A stretch of DNA of 64,000 nt from an uncultured bacterium (GTDB lineage Bacteria > Actinomycetota > Coriobacteriia > Coriobacteriales > Eggerthellaceae), in the NCBI GenBank assembly GCA_937890835.1, contig CALADF010000035.1, forward strand, positions 124,001 to 188,000, given 5' to 3'. Shown piece after piece: positions 47,534 to 55,856 of the stretch. The position numbers and the translations under genes are program-made. The notes beneath the pieces were generated by a model. The model saw only the letters and a list, made by a program, of their open reading frames with translations. It ran no database searches and was not told the DNA's origin. Every line of letters starts with the position of its first letter. Position 1 is the stretch's first letter.

Positions 47534-49320
47534 TCAGCGGTCGTCTGCGGAGTCGGAACCGCCGACCGCTTCGATTGCGTCAAGAAGCTCCTCGCGCGAC
47601 CCGATGCCCATCTTGCGGTAGATGTTGTAGATGTGCGTTTTCACGGTATGGCCCGATATGCACAGCTTGTTCTGAATGTGCTCGATGCCGCGACCCTTCG
47701 CCAAAAGCATGAACACCTCGGTTTCGCGGGCCGAAAGGCCCGCCGCCTCCGCGACCGATTCGCAGCTGCTCTTCCAGCGGCCTTTCGAGGGATGTTCTTC
47801 GGCGCGCAGCTTTTCCTCGAGCATGCGCTCGGCCGCTATGCGCTGCGCGATCTTCTCGGCATCGGTCGCCGCCTGATCGGCCGTCATGCGCCCTTGCGTG
47901 AACGCGACGAACACCGCCAGAAGCACCACCAGACCCAGCGATATGATCGAGAGCATGGCGTGGTCGAGCGCGCCGGTGGCGCTTGGCAGCAGTCCCAAGG
48001 CGAACCCGAGCGCGAGCCCCGCCGACAACGTGGTCTGGCTCATGCCGACGAAATAGAGCGGCGAGGCTTTCCTCTCGCGTGCGCCGCGCAGCTCGAAGGC
48101 GATGCTCACCATGACCAGAAACACGTAGCTTCCGAGTAAAAGCAGATTGCAGAGAAGGTAGACCACGTCTTTGAACAAAGACAGCGGCACGAGCGCAACC
48201 ACGAGCACGGGGAACAGCATGCGCAGCACTGCGCTTTGCCGCATGCGCCCCTCGGTGCGCAGGGTGAACAGGCACGCCGCAAGCGCGCCTAAGATCATGA
48301 CCAAGGCGATACCTGTCACGATTCCCGTGCTGTAGGGGAGTTGGGTGATGGACGCCGCGCCCAAACCGAACACGATGCCGTACACGATGTTGATGGTGCC
48401 GAACGCCCACGAGAGCTTGGCGTTCACCCGCGAGGTGTCAAGCGGGATGGCGTCTTCGGCCAGCGCGTCGGCGATGCGCTGCGCTTGCTCGGCGAAGGCG
48501 TGCGAGCTCATGCCGGCGGGGATGAACTCGGGAGGCTCGGCCGAGCTCTTGCCTTCGCCGGCAGAAGCGGTCGCCTCCGGATGCGCCTCGCAGCCAGCAT
48601 CTTTTTCGCCGCCTTGCGAACCTGCGGCCGCAGACGCTTTCGAAGACGGAGCCGAAATCGCATCGGCGCAATCGCCACGCGTTCCGTCTGCGCCGCCATC
48701 GGCGGGTTCGCCCTCCGTCTCTTTTACCCCCTGCACGTGAAACGCCTCGGTTAAAGCGGCGTGAAGCCCGAGACTCGCCAGCGCGCACACGGCGAGGAAG
48801 ATCGTGTTTCCCGGAGGGGCCATCAAGTTGAGGGCGAGACACGCCACAGCTCCCGCGCAGGCGGAGAGTGTGAGGCAGATGGCGACGGCGCGGTCGGTCA
48901 TGTGGGAGAGGTGGGGCAGCCACAGGAAGAACAAACTCGAAAGCCCCGTGCCCATAAGCGCCCAGGCGAAAAGGTCGACGGCGAGCGGACGCGTCCAGCC
49001 CAGATGCGCGACGATGCTCATGACGACGGTGTCGAGCGCGAACAGGACGACCATCACGCCGGCGATGGTGATCTCGCGTTCGTCGGGAACGCCCTTCTCG
49101 CTGCGCGACGAGAGGAAGGCCATGGCGCCGAACCCGATGAAAAAGCGATGCGCAGAGCAAGCGAGAGCCACGGGGCATCCGCGCCCCCCGCGCCGCCGCC
49201 GGGAAACGAGTCTCTCACGAGCATGGAGAAAAAGCACGTCCAGAAAAGCGCCAGTCCGCATGCCACGGAGACGATGGTTTCTATATTGCACCTCTGAACA
49301 GGCTCAACAGCAGTGCTCAT
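47534..49320 (-). CDS. LuxR-type regulator with N-terminal multi-helix membrane domain, apparent frameshift
   Basis: Reconstructed ~595 residues. The N-terminal ~480 residues form about 12 membrane segments resembling an MFS-like sensor domain (from ETIVSVACGLALFWTCFFSM onward), with a long acidic cytoplasmic loop in the middle. The C-terminus is a LuxR/GerE helix-turn-helix (LSARETEVFMLLAKGRGIEH, then HTVKTHIYNIYRKMGI). Such membrane LuxR proteins are expanded in Eggerthellaceae and lie beside molybdoenzyme operons. As written, the start (CAT at 49318-49320) and the body are in different frames; adding one T to the T5 run at ~49141-49145 (minus strand) joins them as IAFFIGFGAMAFL. It is divergent from the molybdopterin oxidoreductase and probably regulates it. 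Confidence 0.8.
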
Positions 49321-49572
49321 ACTTTTTCCATAGAGAAGATTCCCCCCCCGATATCCTCTTTGAAGCCGACCCTCGTCTCGGCAAACCATGCGCTGCGGCG
49401 ATGTTTCGCATGTCTCGCAGAGTCTAGTATCGAGTCAGCGAGCACGCAAGCCAAGATGCCGGGCGAATTCGCGGCGGCGCCGTTTCGGCGCTCGGCGAAG
49501 GCTTGAAACTTGCAGACGAGATGCGAGGGCGCGCGGCGTCGGCGGCGCGCAATCCGAGAAGAGGAGGTCGAC

Positions 49573-51806
49573 ATGGGAGAGCAGTACAGAACCATCGATC
49601 ATGAGAAGCCGTTCAAGTACAAGGAGGGCGATCTCAACGTCACGCGCGGTTGCGCTTGGACGGGGCCGGGCTGCCATATGGGCTGCGGCGTGGTCATGTA
49701 CACCGACGACGACGGCAACTTCGTGAAGTGCGAAGGCGACCCGGAGGACCCGTGGACCAACGGTCGTCTGCGCATGCGCTGCCTGGACGCGCCTGAGGCC
49801 ACCAACCATAAGGAACGCTTGCTCTATCCTATGAAGCGCGATCCGAAAGACCGCGGCAAAGACGTGTGGGAGCGCATCACGTGGGATGAGGCGTACGACT
49901 TCATCACCGAGAAGTTCATGGACATGAAGGAGAAGTACGGCGCCGAGTCCGTCGTCTTCGCCCAGGGCACCGGCCGCGACATCGCCGCGTACGTCACGCG
50001 TCTGTGCTGGTCGTTCGGTTCCCCGAACTACACGGGCTTCCTCTCCGGCCAGGCGTGCTATCTGCCCCGTATCGCGGGCATGGCCGCCACCACCGGCGCA
50101 CCGTGGATTCCCGACTGCGCGCAGCAGTTCCCCGAGCGCTACGATCACCCGGATTACGAGGTGCCGGAGGTCATGTTCATCTGGGGCAACTACCCGCTGA
50201 AGTCAAACCTCGAGGGTTTCTACGGTCACTGGGTCATCGACCTTATGAAGCGCGGCATGAAGATCGTCACGGTTGATCCGAAGGTCACCTGGCTTGCCTC
50301 TAAGTCCGAGCTGCACCTGCGCGTGCGTCCCGGCACCGACGCGGCGCTGGCCATCGGCATGATGAAGATCATCATCGAGGAAGACCTCTACGATCACGAG
50401 TTCGTCGACAAGTGGTGCTACGGCTTCAAGGAGCTTGCCGAGCGCGCCGCCGAGTTCGACACCAAGCGCGTCTCCGAGATCACCTGGGTGCCCGAGGAGA
50501 AGATCGTGGCTGCCGCCCGTATGCTGGGCAACGCGAAGAACTCCACGCTGCAGTGGGGCGTGGCGGTCGACATGACCCGCGAGGCCATGCCCGCAGGCCA
50601 GGCCATCCTCGCTCTCTGGGAGATCGCGGGCAACATGGAGCGCCCGGACGGCATGATCGTCGCTCCCGAGATCCTCTCGGTCGCAGGCGGCTGGGGCCGC
50701 GAGCATCTGGGGCCGGTGCAGGAGGAGAAGCGCATCGGCATCAAGGACTACCCGCGTTCAACTTCGGTTTCGCCGTATCTCAGCCTGACGAGACGGTGAA
50801 GACCATCGAGACCGGCGAGCCCTACGAGATCCACGGCGCATGGCTGCAGACCACCAACCCCATCGCCTGCATGGGCGCCGACCCGCAGCGTCTGTACAAG
50901 GCCCTCATGAAGCTCGATTTCATCGTGGTGGTCGACCTGTTCAAGACCCCGACCATCGCGGCTTTGGCCGACGTGGTCCTGCCCGCTCAGACCTTTGCTG
51001 AGCGCAACGGTCTGGCCTTCATCTCCGGCGCGCAGCGCGGCAGCACCATCAACAAGGTCACCACGGTCGGCGAGTGCAAGTCCGACATGGAGATCAACCT
51101 CGAGCTTGGCCGTCGTTGGAATCCCGAGGCGTGGCCGTGGGACAACGTCGACGACATGTTCACCGACATGCTCAAGTCCACGGGCATGTCCTTCGAAGAG
51201 CTGCAGAAGGTGGCGCCGGCATACCAGCCCATCGAGTACTACCGTTACGAGAAGGGCATGCTTCGCCCCGACGGCAAGCCCGGCTTCAACACGCCGACCG
51301 GCCGCATCGAGCTGTGGAGCAACTTCTACAACAACGCAGGCCTCGACCCGCTGCCGTACTTCGACGAGCCCGAGCCCGGCCCCGGCTCCACGCCCGAGCT
51401 GATGGACGAGTATCCGCTGGTCATGACGTCCGGCGCACGTTTCTGGGGCATGTTCCACTCCGAGCATCGTCAGATCGAGCGCATGCGCCACTATCGTCCG
51501 TGGCCTCTGATGGAGATTCATCCCGACATCGCCGCTAAGTACGGCATCAAAGACGGCGACTGGGTATGGATGGAGGCTCCCATGGGCCGCGCGAAGCGTA
51601 AGGCGAAGCTTACGCCCATCATGGATCGCCGCTTGGTCTCGTGCGATCGCGGCTGGTGGTTCCCCGAGGGCGACCCGGAGAAGTTCTACGACGTGTTCGA
51701 CCTGAACATCAACAACGCGCTTCCGTGGACTCCCGGCAAGAGCGGCTTCGGCTCGAACTACAAGAGCTCCATTTGCAAGATCTACAAGGTGAAAGAGGGG
51801 GAATAA
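49573..51806 (+). CDS. Molybdopterin oxidoreductase (DMSO reductase family) catalytic subunit, apparent frameshift
   Basis: Reconstructed ~744 residues. The N-terminal 4Fe-4S site has Cys in RGCAWTGPGCHMGCGV and in RMRCLDAP. The bis-MGD-binding body follows (ERITWDEAYDFITEKF; VIWGNYPL-like MFIWGNYPLKSN; GAWLQTTNPIACMGAD; DLFKTPTIAALADVVLPAQT) and a C-terminal molydopterin dinucleotide domain. There is no Tat signal, so it is cytoplasmic, as in acetylene hydratase/transhydroxylase-type enzymes and some gut catechol dehydroxylases. As written the frame shifts at ~50750-50756; one extra C in the CCC run restores DYPAFNFGFAVSQPDE. GAGGAGG lies five bases before the ATG. It is three bases upstream of its Fe-S partner. 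Substrate unknown. Confidence 0.85.
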
Positions 51807-51809
51807 ATC

Positions 51810-52151
51810 ATGGCGAATTACGGACTTCTCGTCGACGCTCAGTGGTGCTCCGGCTGCCACAGCTGCGAAATCGCATGCCAGATGGAGCATGGTCTTCCCG
51901 TAGGCGAGACGGGCGTCAAGGTCGTGAAGATCGGCCCGTGGGCGATCGGCCCCGAGGAAGACGAGAACTGGCAGTTCTCCTACCTGCCCATCCCGACCAA
52001 GCAGTGCGACACGTGCGCGATGCGTCGCGGCGCGGGCAAGGTTCCCACCTGCGTGCAGCATTGCCAGTCTCAGTGCCTCGAGTTCGGAACCGTTGAGGAG
52101 CTTTCGGCGAAGATGGACGAGAAGCAAAAGACGCTCTTCGTGATCAAGTAA
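51810..52151 (+). CDS. Small 4Fe-4S ferredoxin-type electron transfer subunit
   Basis: 113-residue ferredoxin-like partner of the molybdoenzyme. Cysteine groups: CSGCHSCEIAC (CxxCxxCxxxC) and CDTC followed by CVQHCQSQC, enough for two to three 4Fe-4S clusters. It is shorter than DmsB-type four-cluster subunits and resembles the small beta subunits of soluble DMSO-reductase-family enzymes. No membrane anchor. GAGGGGGA upstream of the ATG lies inside the end of the preceding gene. It probably channels electrons to the Mo site from an unidentified cytoplasmic donor. Confidence 0.9.
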   Translation: MANYGLLVDAQWCSGCHSCEIACQMEHGLPVGETGVKVVKIGPWAIGPEEDENWQFSYLPIPTKQCDTCAMRRGAGKVPTCVQHCQSQCLEFGTVEELSAKMDEKQKTLFVIK

Positions 52152-52173
52152 CGTGCTCCCCTTGTGGTTCGCG

Positions 52174-52201
52174 GCGCCCTCTGCCGTTTCGGCGAGGGCG
52201 C
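52174..52201 (+). terminator. Hairpin after the Fe-S subunit gene
   Basis: GCGCCCTC (52174-52181) and GAGGGCGC (52194-52201) enclose an inner GCCG/CGGC stem with a TTT loop. No T tract follows, so it may attenuate rather than terminate. Confidence 0.5.
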
Positions 52202-52325
52202 AGGTGAGCCGGGGTTGCATGGCCGATACCTTTTCCTGGCGGTTTTTCCGTCGGAATCAAGCGGAAGGGGATGGACGTTTTCGAGCTTGCCGATGGGCAG
52301 TCGATGCGTCGCATTTCGCGGAGGT

Positions 52326-52350
52326 CGCGCCCGCCTTTTTGGCGGGCGCG
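52326..52350 (+). promoter_or_regulatory. 10-bp perfect hairpin with T5 loop in the leader of the four-helix membrane protein
   Basis: CGCGCCCGCC (52326-52335) and GGCGGGCGCG (52341-52350) with a TTTTT loop, ending only four bases before the AAGGAGG ribosome site of the next gene. It could be a terminator, an mRNA stabiliser or a translation-control element. Confidence 0.5.
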
Positions 52351-52369
52351 CTCGTAAGGAGGGGTAATC

Positions 52370-52897
52370 ATGTACAGCAAGACGTATTACATCGTATACG
52401 GACTGTTCTTCTCGTTGATCGTGGCTGCGGTGTTGTGTTTGCGCCTGACCATCATGCAGGGCGTGCCGCATATCGATCCGATGTTCTTCTTGATGAGCTT
52501 CGCCGTGGCGTTCGTCACCTCCTTCGTGGTGATGGCTGTTTTGCCGCTGGCGCGCATCGCGGCGATGTGCGCCGAGTATTTCGACGTCAAGCCCGGCACG
52601 TTCGTGTTTCGCCTGGTGCAAAACGTGTTCCTCAGCACGCTCATCATGTTCTTCTTGGGGATTGTCATGTCCGCGTTCATGACCGGCATCGGCGAGACTC
52701 AGGCGCTGAACGCCATGACGGGCCAGATGGTCGGCGTGAACTTGTTCGACCGCTTCGTGGCGTTGTGCCTGCAGTTCTGGCCGACCATCGTCATCGTGGC
52801 GTTTCTGTCCGACCCGGCGGCGGGCGGTTTGGCGAATCTGCTGATCAAGCCCGAGAAGCGTATGGCGAAGAGCGCGCCTGCGGGCAAGTCCGAATAG
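52370..52897 (+). CDS. Four-helix membrane protein of unknown function
   Basis: 175-residue protein with four predicted membrane helices (VYGLFFSLIVAAVLCLRLTI; FFLMSFAVAFVTSFVVMAVL; FLSTLIMFFLGIVMSAFMTG; FWPTIVIVAFL) and a short basic cytoplasmic tail. It resembles small membrane proteins annotated DUF2798-like, but I cannot name the family with certainty. A strong AAGGAGG precedes the ATG. It lies on the same strand 218 bases behind the molybdoenzyme operon, with two hairpins between, so it may be separately controlled. A permease for the enzyme's substrate is possible but it is small for that. Confidence 0.7.
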   Translation: MYSKTYYIVYGLFFSLIVAAVLCLRLTIMQGVPHIDPMFFLMSFAVAFVTSFVVMAVLPLARIAAMCAEYFDVKPGTFVFRLVQNVFLSTLIMFFLGIVMSAFMTGIGETQALNAMTGQMVGVNLFDRFVALCLQFWPTIVIVAFLSDPAAGGLANLLIKPEKRMAKSAPAGKSE

Positions 52898-53011
52898 GCG
52901 CCGAGAATGACGCGGACGATCCGGGTGACACGGCGATGCGGCGTATAGGCTCGGGTGGGCGCCGCGGGATGCCATAGGCGCGATCTGACTGAGGCGAGCA
53001 AAGGAACGGGT

Positions 53012-53401
53012 ATGCTGGAGATGGGGGCGTCGCGAGGCGTTGCGGACGGCGGAAGAGGCAAGGCAGCCGCCGCGTCGTGCGAATTCGAGCACGCCGACAT
53101 GAACGAGAGCCCTGACGCTGTAACGGGCGCTACGTGGGCTGGCGAGGCGGGCGAAGGCGTGGATGCCGCGACGGGTGCCACGTGGTCCGGACATCAGATT
53201 GAAATCGCAAGCGATCGCGATGACCGCAAGGCGGAAAAACCTGCAAGTTCGTTCGACGACGAAGTGCAGGAGGTCATCGACGCGGTGACGGGCGCCACGT
53301 GGGGCACGCGCAACCGGATTATGGAGGACATGTTCCACAAGCGCCTCGATCAAGATGCTTCGAGCGTTCCCCTGTTCGCTCCCCCGGGAGAGTCCCTGTA
53401 A
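53012..53401 (+). CDS. Small protein with three DAxTGATW motifs resembling flavinylation sites
   Basis: 129-residue acidic protein without signal peptide or membrane helix. The motif DA[VA]TGATW occurs three times (codons near 53110, 53161, 53281). It matches the Dxx[ST]GA[ST]x sequence in which ApbE-type transferases attach FMN to Thr (as in NqrC/RnfG and FMN-binding domains), but here without the surrounding FMN_bind fold. The rest is low-complexity, ending in a helical segment (NRIMEDMFHKRLDQDASS). AAAGGA is seven bases before the ATG at 53012. It is downstream of the molybdoenzyme and membrane protein. Function unknown; a multi-flavin carrier is a hypothesis. Confidence 0.65.
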   Translation: MLEMGASRGVADGGRGKAAAASCEFEHADMNESPDAVTGATWAGEAGEGVDAATGATWSGHQIEIASDRDDRKAEKPASSFDDEVQEVIDAVTGATWGTRNRIMEDMFHKRLDQDASSVPLFAPPGESL

Positions 53402-53460
53402 GGAGCGCCGCGCTGATCAGAGGGGCTGTCTGCTGCTTTGGGATGAGATAAGCTGAAGGG

Positions 53461-53512
53461 AAAGAGAGTCGATGGCGACAATTTCGCGCTCGGCTCTCTT
53501 TCATTGTTTTGA
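53461..53512 (+). terminator. Terminator of the accessory redox locus
   Basis: AAAGAGAG (53461-53468) pairs with CTCTCTTT (53494-53501), extended inside by CGA/TCG, followed by CATTGTTTTG. Confidence 0.65.
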
Positions 53513-53639
53513 CGTTATCGGCTATGTGGGAGGCGAGCGTCGGCGGGATCGCGGGGTAAACGTTCTTGCACAGATACGGCTGAGAAGTTCAATACGCCGC
53601 ACGTGTAGATATATATATGATTCTCCAATTCTGTTCTAT

Positions 53640-53700
53640 GGGGTATAGTTGCATAATGGCGATTAAATGTAACCAAATTGTGATATTTCGTTACATATTC
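53640..53700 (+). promoter_or_regulatory. AT-rich control region of the SipW/surface locus with dyad ATGTAAC/GTTACAT
   Basis: The 320-base gap 53402-53722 turns strongly AT-rich from ~53605. It contains TATAGT (53644), CATAAT (53652), and a dyad with arms ATGTAAC (53667-53673) and GTTACAT (53690-53696) separated by 16 bases, ending 26 bases before the sipW start. This is a plausible operator for a regulated surface-structure locus; regulator unknown. Confidence 0.55.
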
Positions 53701-53722
53701 GACGTACGGTTAACGTTCTGAG

Positions 53723-54286
53723 ATGAATCAGGTGAATGCCACGAAGCGGTTTTGCAGCATAGTGACGGGCGTTGTGCTCGTGCTGGCGGCTCTCATGCTC
53801 GTCGCTTTCGTCGGCGTGCGTCTTTTCGGCCTTACCCCTTACGCTGTCCTCAGCGGCAGCATGGAGCCCGAGTATCCCACAGGCTCGCTCATTTACGTGC
53901 GCGACGTCGATCCTGCCGATGTGGCGGTGGGCGATGCCATCACCTTCGAGCTTGAATCCGGCACCTTGGTCACCCACGAGGTGTACGAGATCGACTCCGA
54001 CGCCCGCGCGTTCCGCACGCAGGGCATCGCCAATATCGACGCGGGGGGGGGTATCGTCCATGATGCTCTGCCCGTTCCGTTCGAGCGCGTCATAGGCGCG
54101 CCTGTCTTCTGCATCCCCTACCTGGGGTATCTCAACAAATTCCTCACCGGCACCGCGGGGCTGCTCGCCCTCGGCGCGTGCGCTCTTGCTCTCATAGCCC
54201 TCAATCTGGCGGCATCTTTGTTCGAAAAGGAGGAGGATGCGCCCGCGCGAGGGCGTCACGCTGCGTCGCCCCCTCGGCGTCGATAG
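53723..54286 (+). CDS. sipW: SipW-type (ER-like) signal peptidase I
   Basis: 187-residue membrane protease. The N-terminal helix (IVTGVVLVLAALMLVAFVGV) precedes the catalytic Ser in YAVLSGSMEPEYPTGSLIYV. The second catalytic position is His (LVTHEVYEID), as in SipW/ER-type enzymes, instead of the Lys of ordinary bacterial LepB. The conserved TQGIANIDA segment and a C-terminal membrane helix follow; the tail is Arg-rich. A run of nine G (54043-54051) encodes the Gly run after IDA; a one-base slip would truncate the enzyme. The Shine-Dalgarno is weak. Its neighbours carry SipW-type signal segments, so it is the dedicated peptidase of the locus. Confidence 0.9.
   Translation: MNQVNATKRFCSIVTGVVLVLAALMLVAFVGVRLFGLTPYAVLSGSMEPEYPTGSLIYVRDVDPADVAVGDAITFELESGTLVTHEVYEIDSDARAFRTQGIANIDAGGGIVHDALPVPFERVIGAPVFCIPYLGYLNKFLTGTAGLLALGACALALIALNLAASLFEKEEDAPARGRHAASPPRRR
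54043..54051 (+). repeat. G9 homopolymer within sipW
   Basis: Nine consecutive G bases in a coding region, the longest homopolymer I noticed in any gene here. Present length keeps sipW in frame. Confidence 0.85.
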
Positions 54287-54376
54287 CGGATGTTTTGGCT
54301 TTCCCGGCTTCGCCGAAGCCGAGTTGCGTAAGGTGCGTTGCGTCGGGCGCGCAGCGTATAAGAGTAAGGAGTTGAA

Positions 54377-55105
54377 ATGGAGAAGAAGAAAAGGCGGACG
54401 GTTCTCGCGGTCGCGCTGGTTGCGTGCCTCGCGCTCGCGGGCGTGATGGGCGTGATGGCGTGGTATTCCTCGCAGAGCGCCATCACCAACACGTTCACGT
54501 CGGGCAACATCAAGCCCCCGACGACGGATCCGACCAATCCTGGCAACAAAGATCCGCTTGAGCCTAACAAGGATCCTCAGGATGGCGGACACAAGGGCCA
54601 GGTTGACGGCAATATCGTCGAGGATGCGTGGATTCCCAATTCTCATATCACGGCAGATTCGACCGTCGCTAAGAACCCCAACGTCGGCATCGCTCCTGAA
54701 AGCGACGCTGCGTACGTGTTCATTTACGTCGATAACAAGCTCGGCACGGGCACGCACTTCAAGCTGAACGCCAACTGGAAGGCAGTTGACGGCGCGGCAA
54801 CGCAGTACAACCCCGGCACGGGCGCTGTTGAGGGCGAGTACACGGGTGGTCTGTTCATGTACGTCGGTGACGGTTCTGAGGCTGCTATGTTGCAGCCCGA
54901 CACCGTGGGCAAGCTGGATGTTTGGACCGGCGAGATCTTCTCTTCTGTAGCGGCGAACAAGGACGCGCAGATTGCGGATAACCCCCGCATGAAGGTCAGC
55001 GCCTACTTGATCGCAAAGAGCAACGACTCCGAGGTGGTCAGCGCGAGTACCGCCGTCGACGCTGCGACGAACTGGGCGAACACCGAGCTGGAGAAGCTGG
55101 CTTAA
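54377..55105 (+). CDS. SipW-dependent TasA/camelysin-like surface protein (first)
   Basis: 242-residue secreted protein. The export segment (VLAVALVACLALAGVMGVMA then WYSSQSAITNTFTSGN) is the SipW-type signal: a hydrophobic stretch followed by aromatic-x-S/T and NTFTxGN immediately after the cleavage region, as in TasA. A Pro/Asn/Asp-rich linker precedes a ~150-residue beta-rich domain (AYVFIYVDNKLGTGTHF; LFMYVGDGSEAAML). No sorting signal, so it probably assembles into a fibre or associates non-covalently. AAGGAG lies five bases before the ATG. It is the likely major fibre-type subunit of the locus by analogy only. Confidence 0.8.
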   Translation: MEKKKRRTVLAVALVACLALAGVMGVMAWYSSQSAITNTFTSGNIKPPTTDPTNPGNKDPLEPNKDPQDGGHKGQVDGNIVEDAWIPNSHITADSTVAKNPNVGIAPESDAAYVFIYVDNKLGTGTHFKLNANWKAVDGAATQYNPGTGAVEGEYTGGLFMYVGDGSEAAMLQPDTVGKLDVWTGEIFSSVAANKDAQIADNPRMKVSAYLIAKSNDSEVVSASTAVDAATNWANTELEKLA

Positions 55106-55229
55106 CGGCTCGATCGCTCGCGCGAGCTGCATCTGATTAACGCTCGGGGAGGGGCTGGTTTTTCGCCTCTCCCCGAAGCTGCTGTTTCAAGTAACTGTCT
55201 TGCAAATGTTGAGGAAGGAGGTCTGGGGC

Positions 55230-55856
55230 ATGGCCGAACATGCGAAATGCGATGACCACGCGCCCGAAAAAAGCTCTGGACGTCGCGTTATGCTCGTGGT
55301 GACTTTGTGCGTGCTGTGCGTGCTGGCCTTCGTGCTTGTTGCCCAGACCGTCTCCTTCAGCGCTCGCTCGACTAAGGCGGATAACGTCGTTACCTTCGGT
55401 TCCGTGACCGTTCAAACCGTCGAGACCATGAAGGGGCCCGACGGCGAGGAGATCGCCGTTCCCGAGACCGAGCAGATGTCCGAGTCGGCCCCCGCAAGCC
55501 GCATCGTGCGCGTGAAGAACGTCGGTCAGGAGCCGGCTTACGTGCGCGTGAAGCTTTCGGTGCGCGCGGAGGACGGGCAGGGCGCCGTCGCGCCTGCAGA
55601 TGATCTGGCCACGTACGTGTTCGACGACGCCCGCTGGGTCGAAAAGGACGGTTGGTATTACTTCGACGCTCCGCTTGCGCCCGGTGAGACCACCGGCGCG
55701 CTTATCACGGGCGTGGGCTTTGATGTACGCGCCGCCCAGGAGCGTACGGGCAACGGTCTGGTGCATCTTGATATCGACACGCAGGGCGTGCAGGTGAAAA
55801 ACAACGCGGCGTCTGCTTTTGACGCCGAAGGTTGGCCCGAGGAGGCTGGTCTGTGA
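55230..55856 (+). CDS. SipW-dependent TasA-like protein (second)
   Basis: 208-residue protein. After a charged start (AEHAKCDDHAPEKSSGRR) comes the membrane segment VMLVVTLCVLCVLAFVLVAQ and a SipW-type post-cleavage motif (TVSFSARSTKADNVVTFGSV). The mature part is a single beta-sandwich-like domain (RIVRVKNVGQEPAYVRVKLS; WVEKDGWYYFDAPLAPGETT), a layout shared by TasA/CalY-type proteins. Stop and start overlap with the giant downstream gene (TGATG), so the two are translationally coupled. GGAGG precedes the ATG. Confidence 0.8.
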   Translation: MAEHAKCDDHAPEKSSGRRVMLVVTLCVLCVLAFVLVAQTVSFSARSTKADNVVTFGSVTVQTVETMKGPDGEEIAVPETEQMSESAPASRIVRVKNVGQEPAYVRVKLSVRAEDGQGAVAPADDLATYVFDDARWVEKDGWYYFDAPLAPGETTGALITGVGFDVRAAQERTGNGLVHLDIDTQGVQVKNNAASAFDAEGWPEEAGL

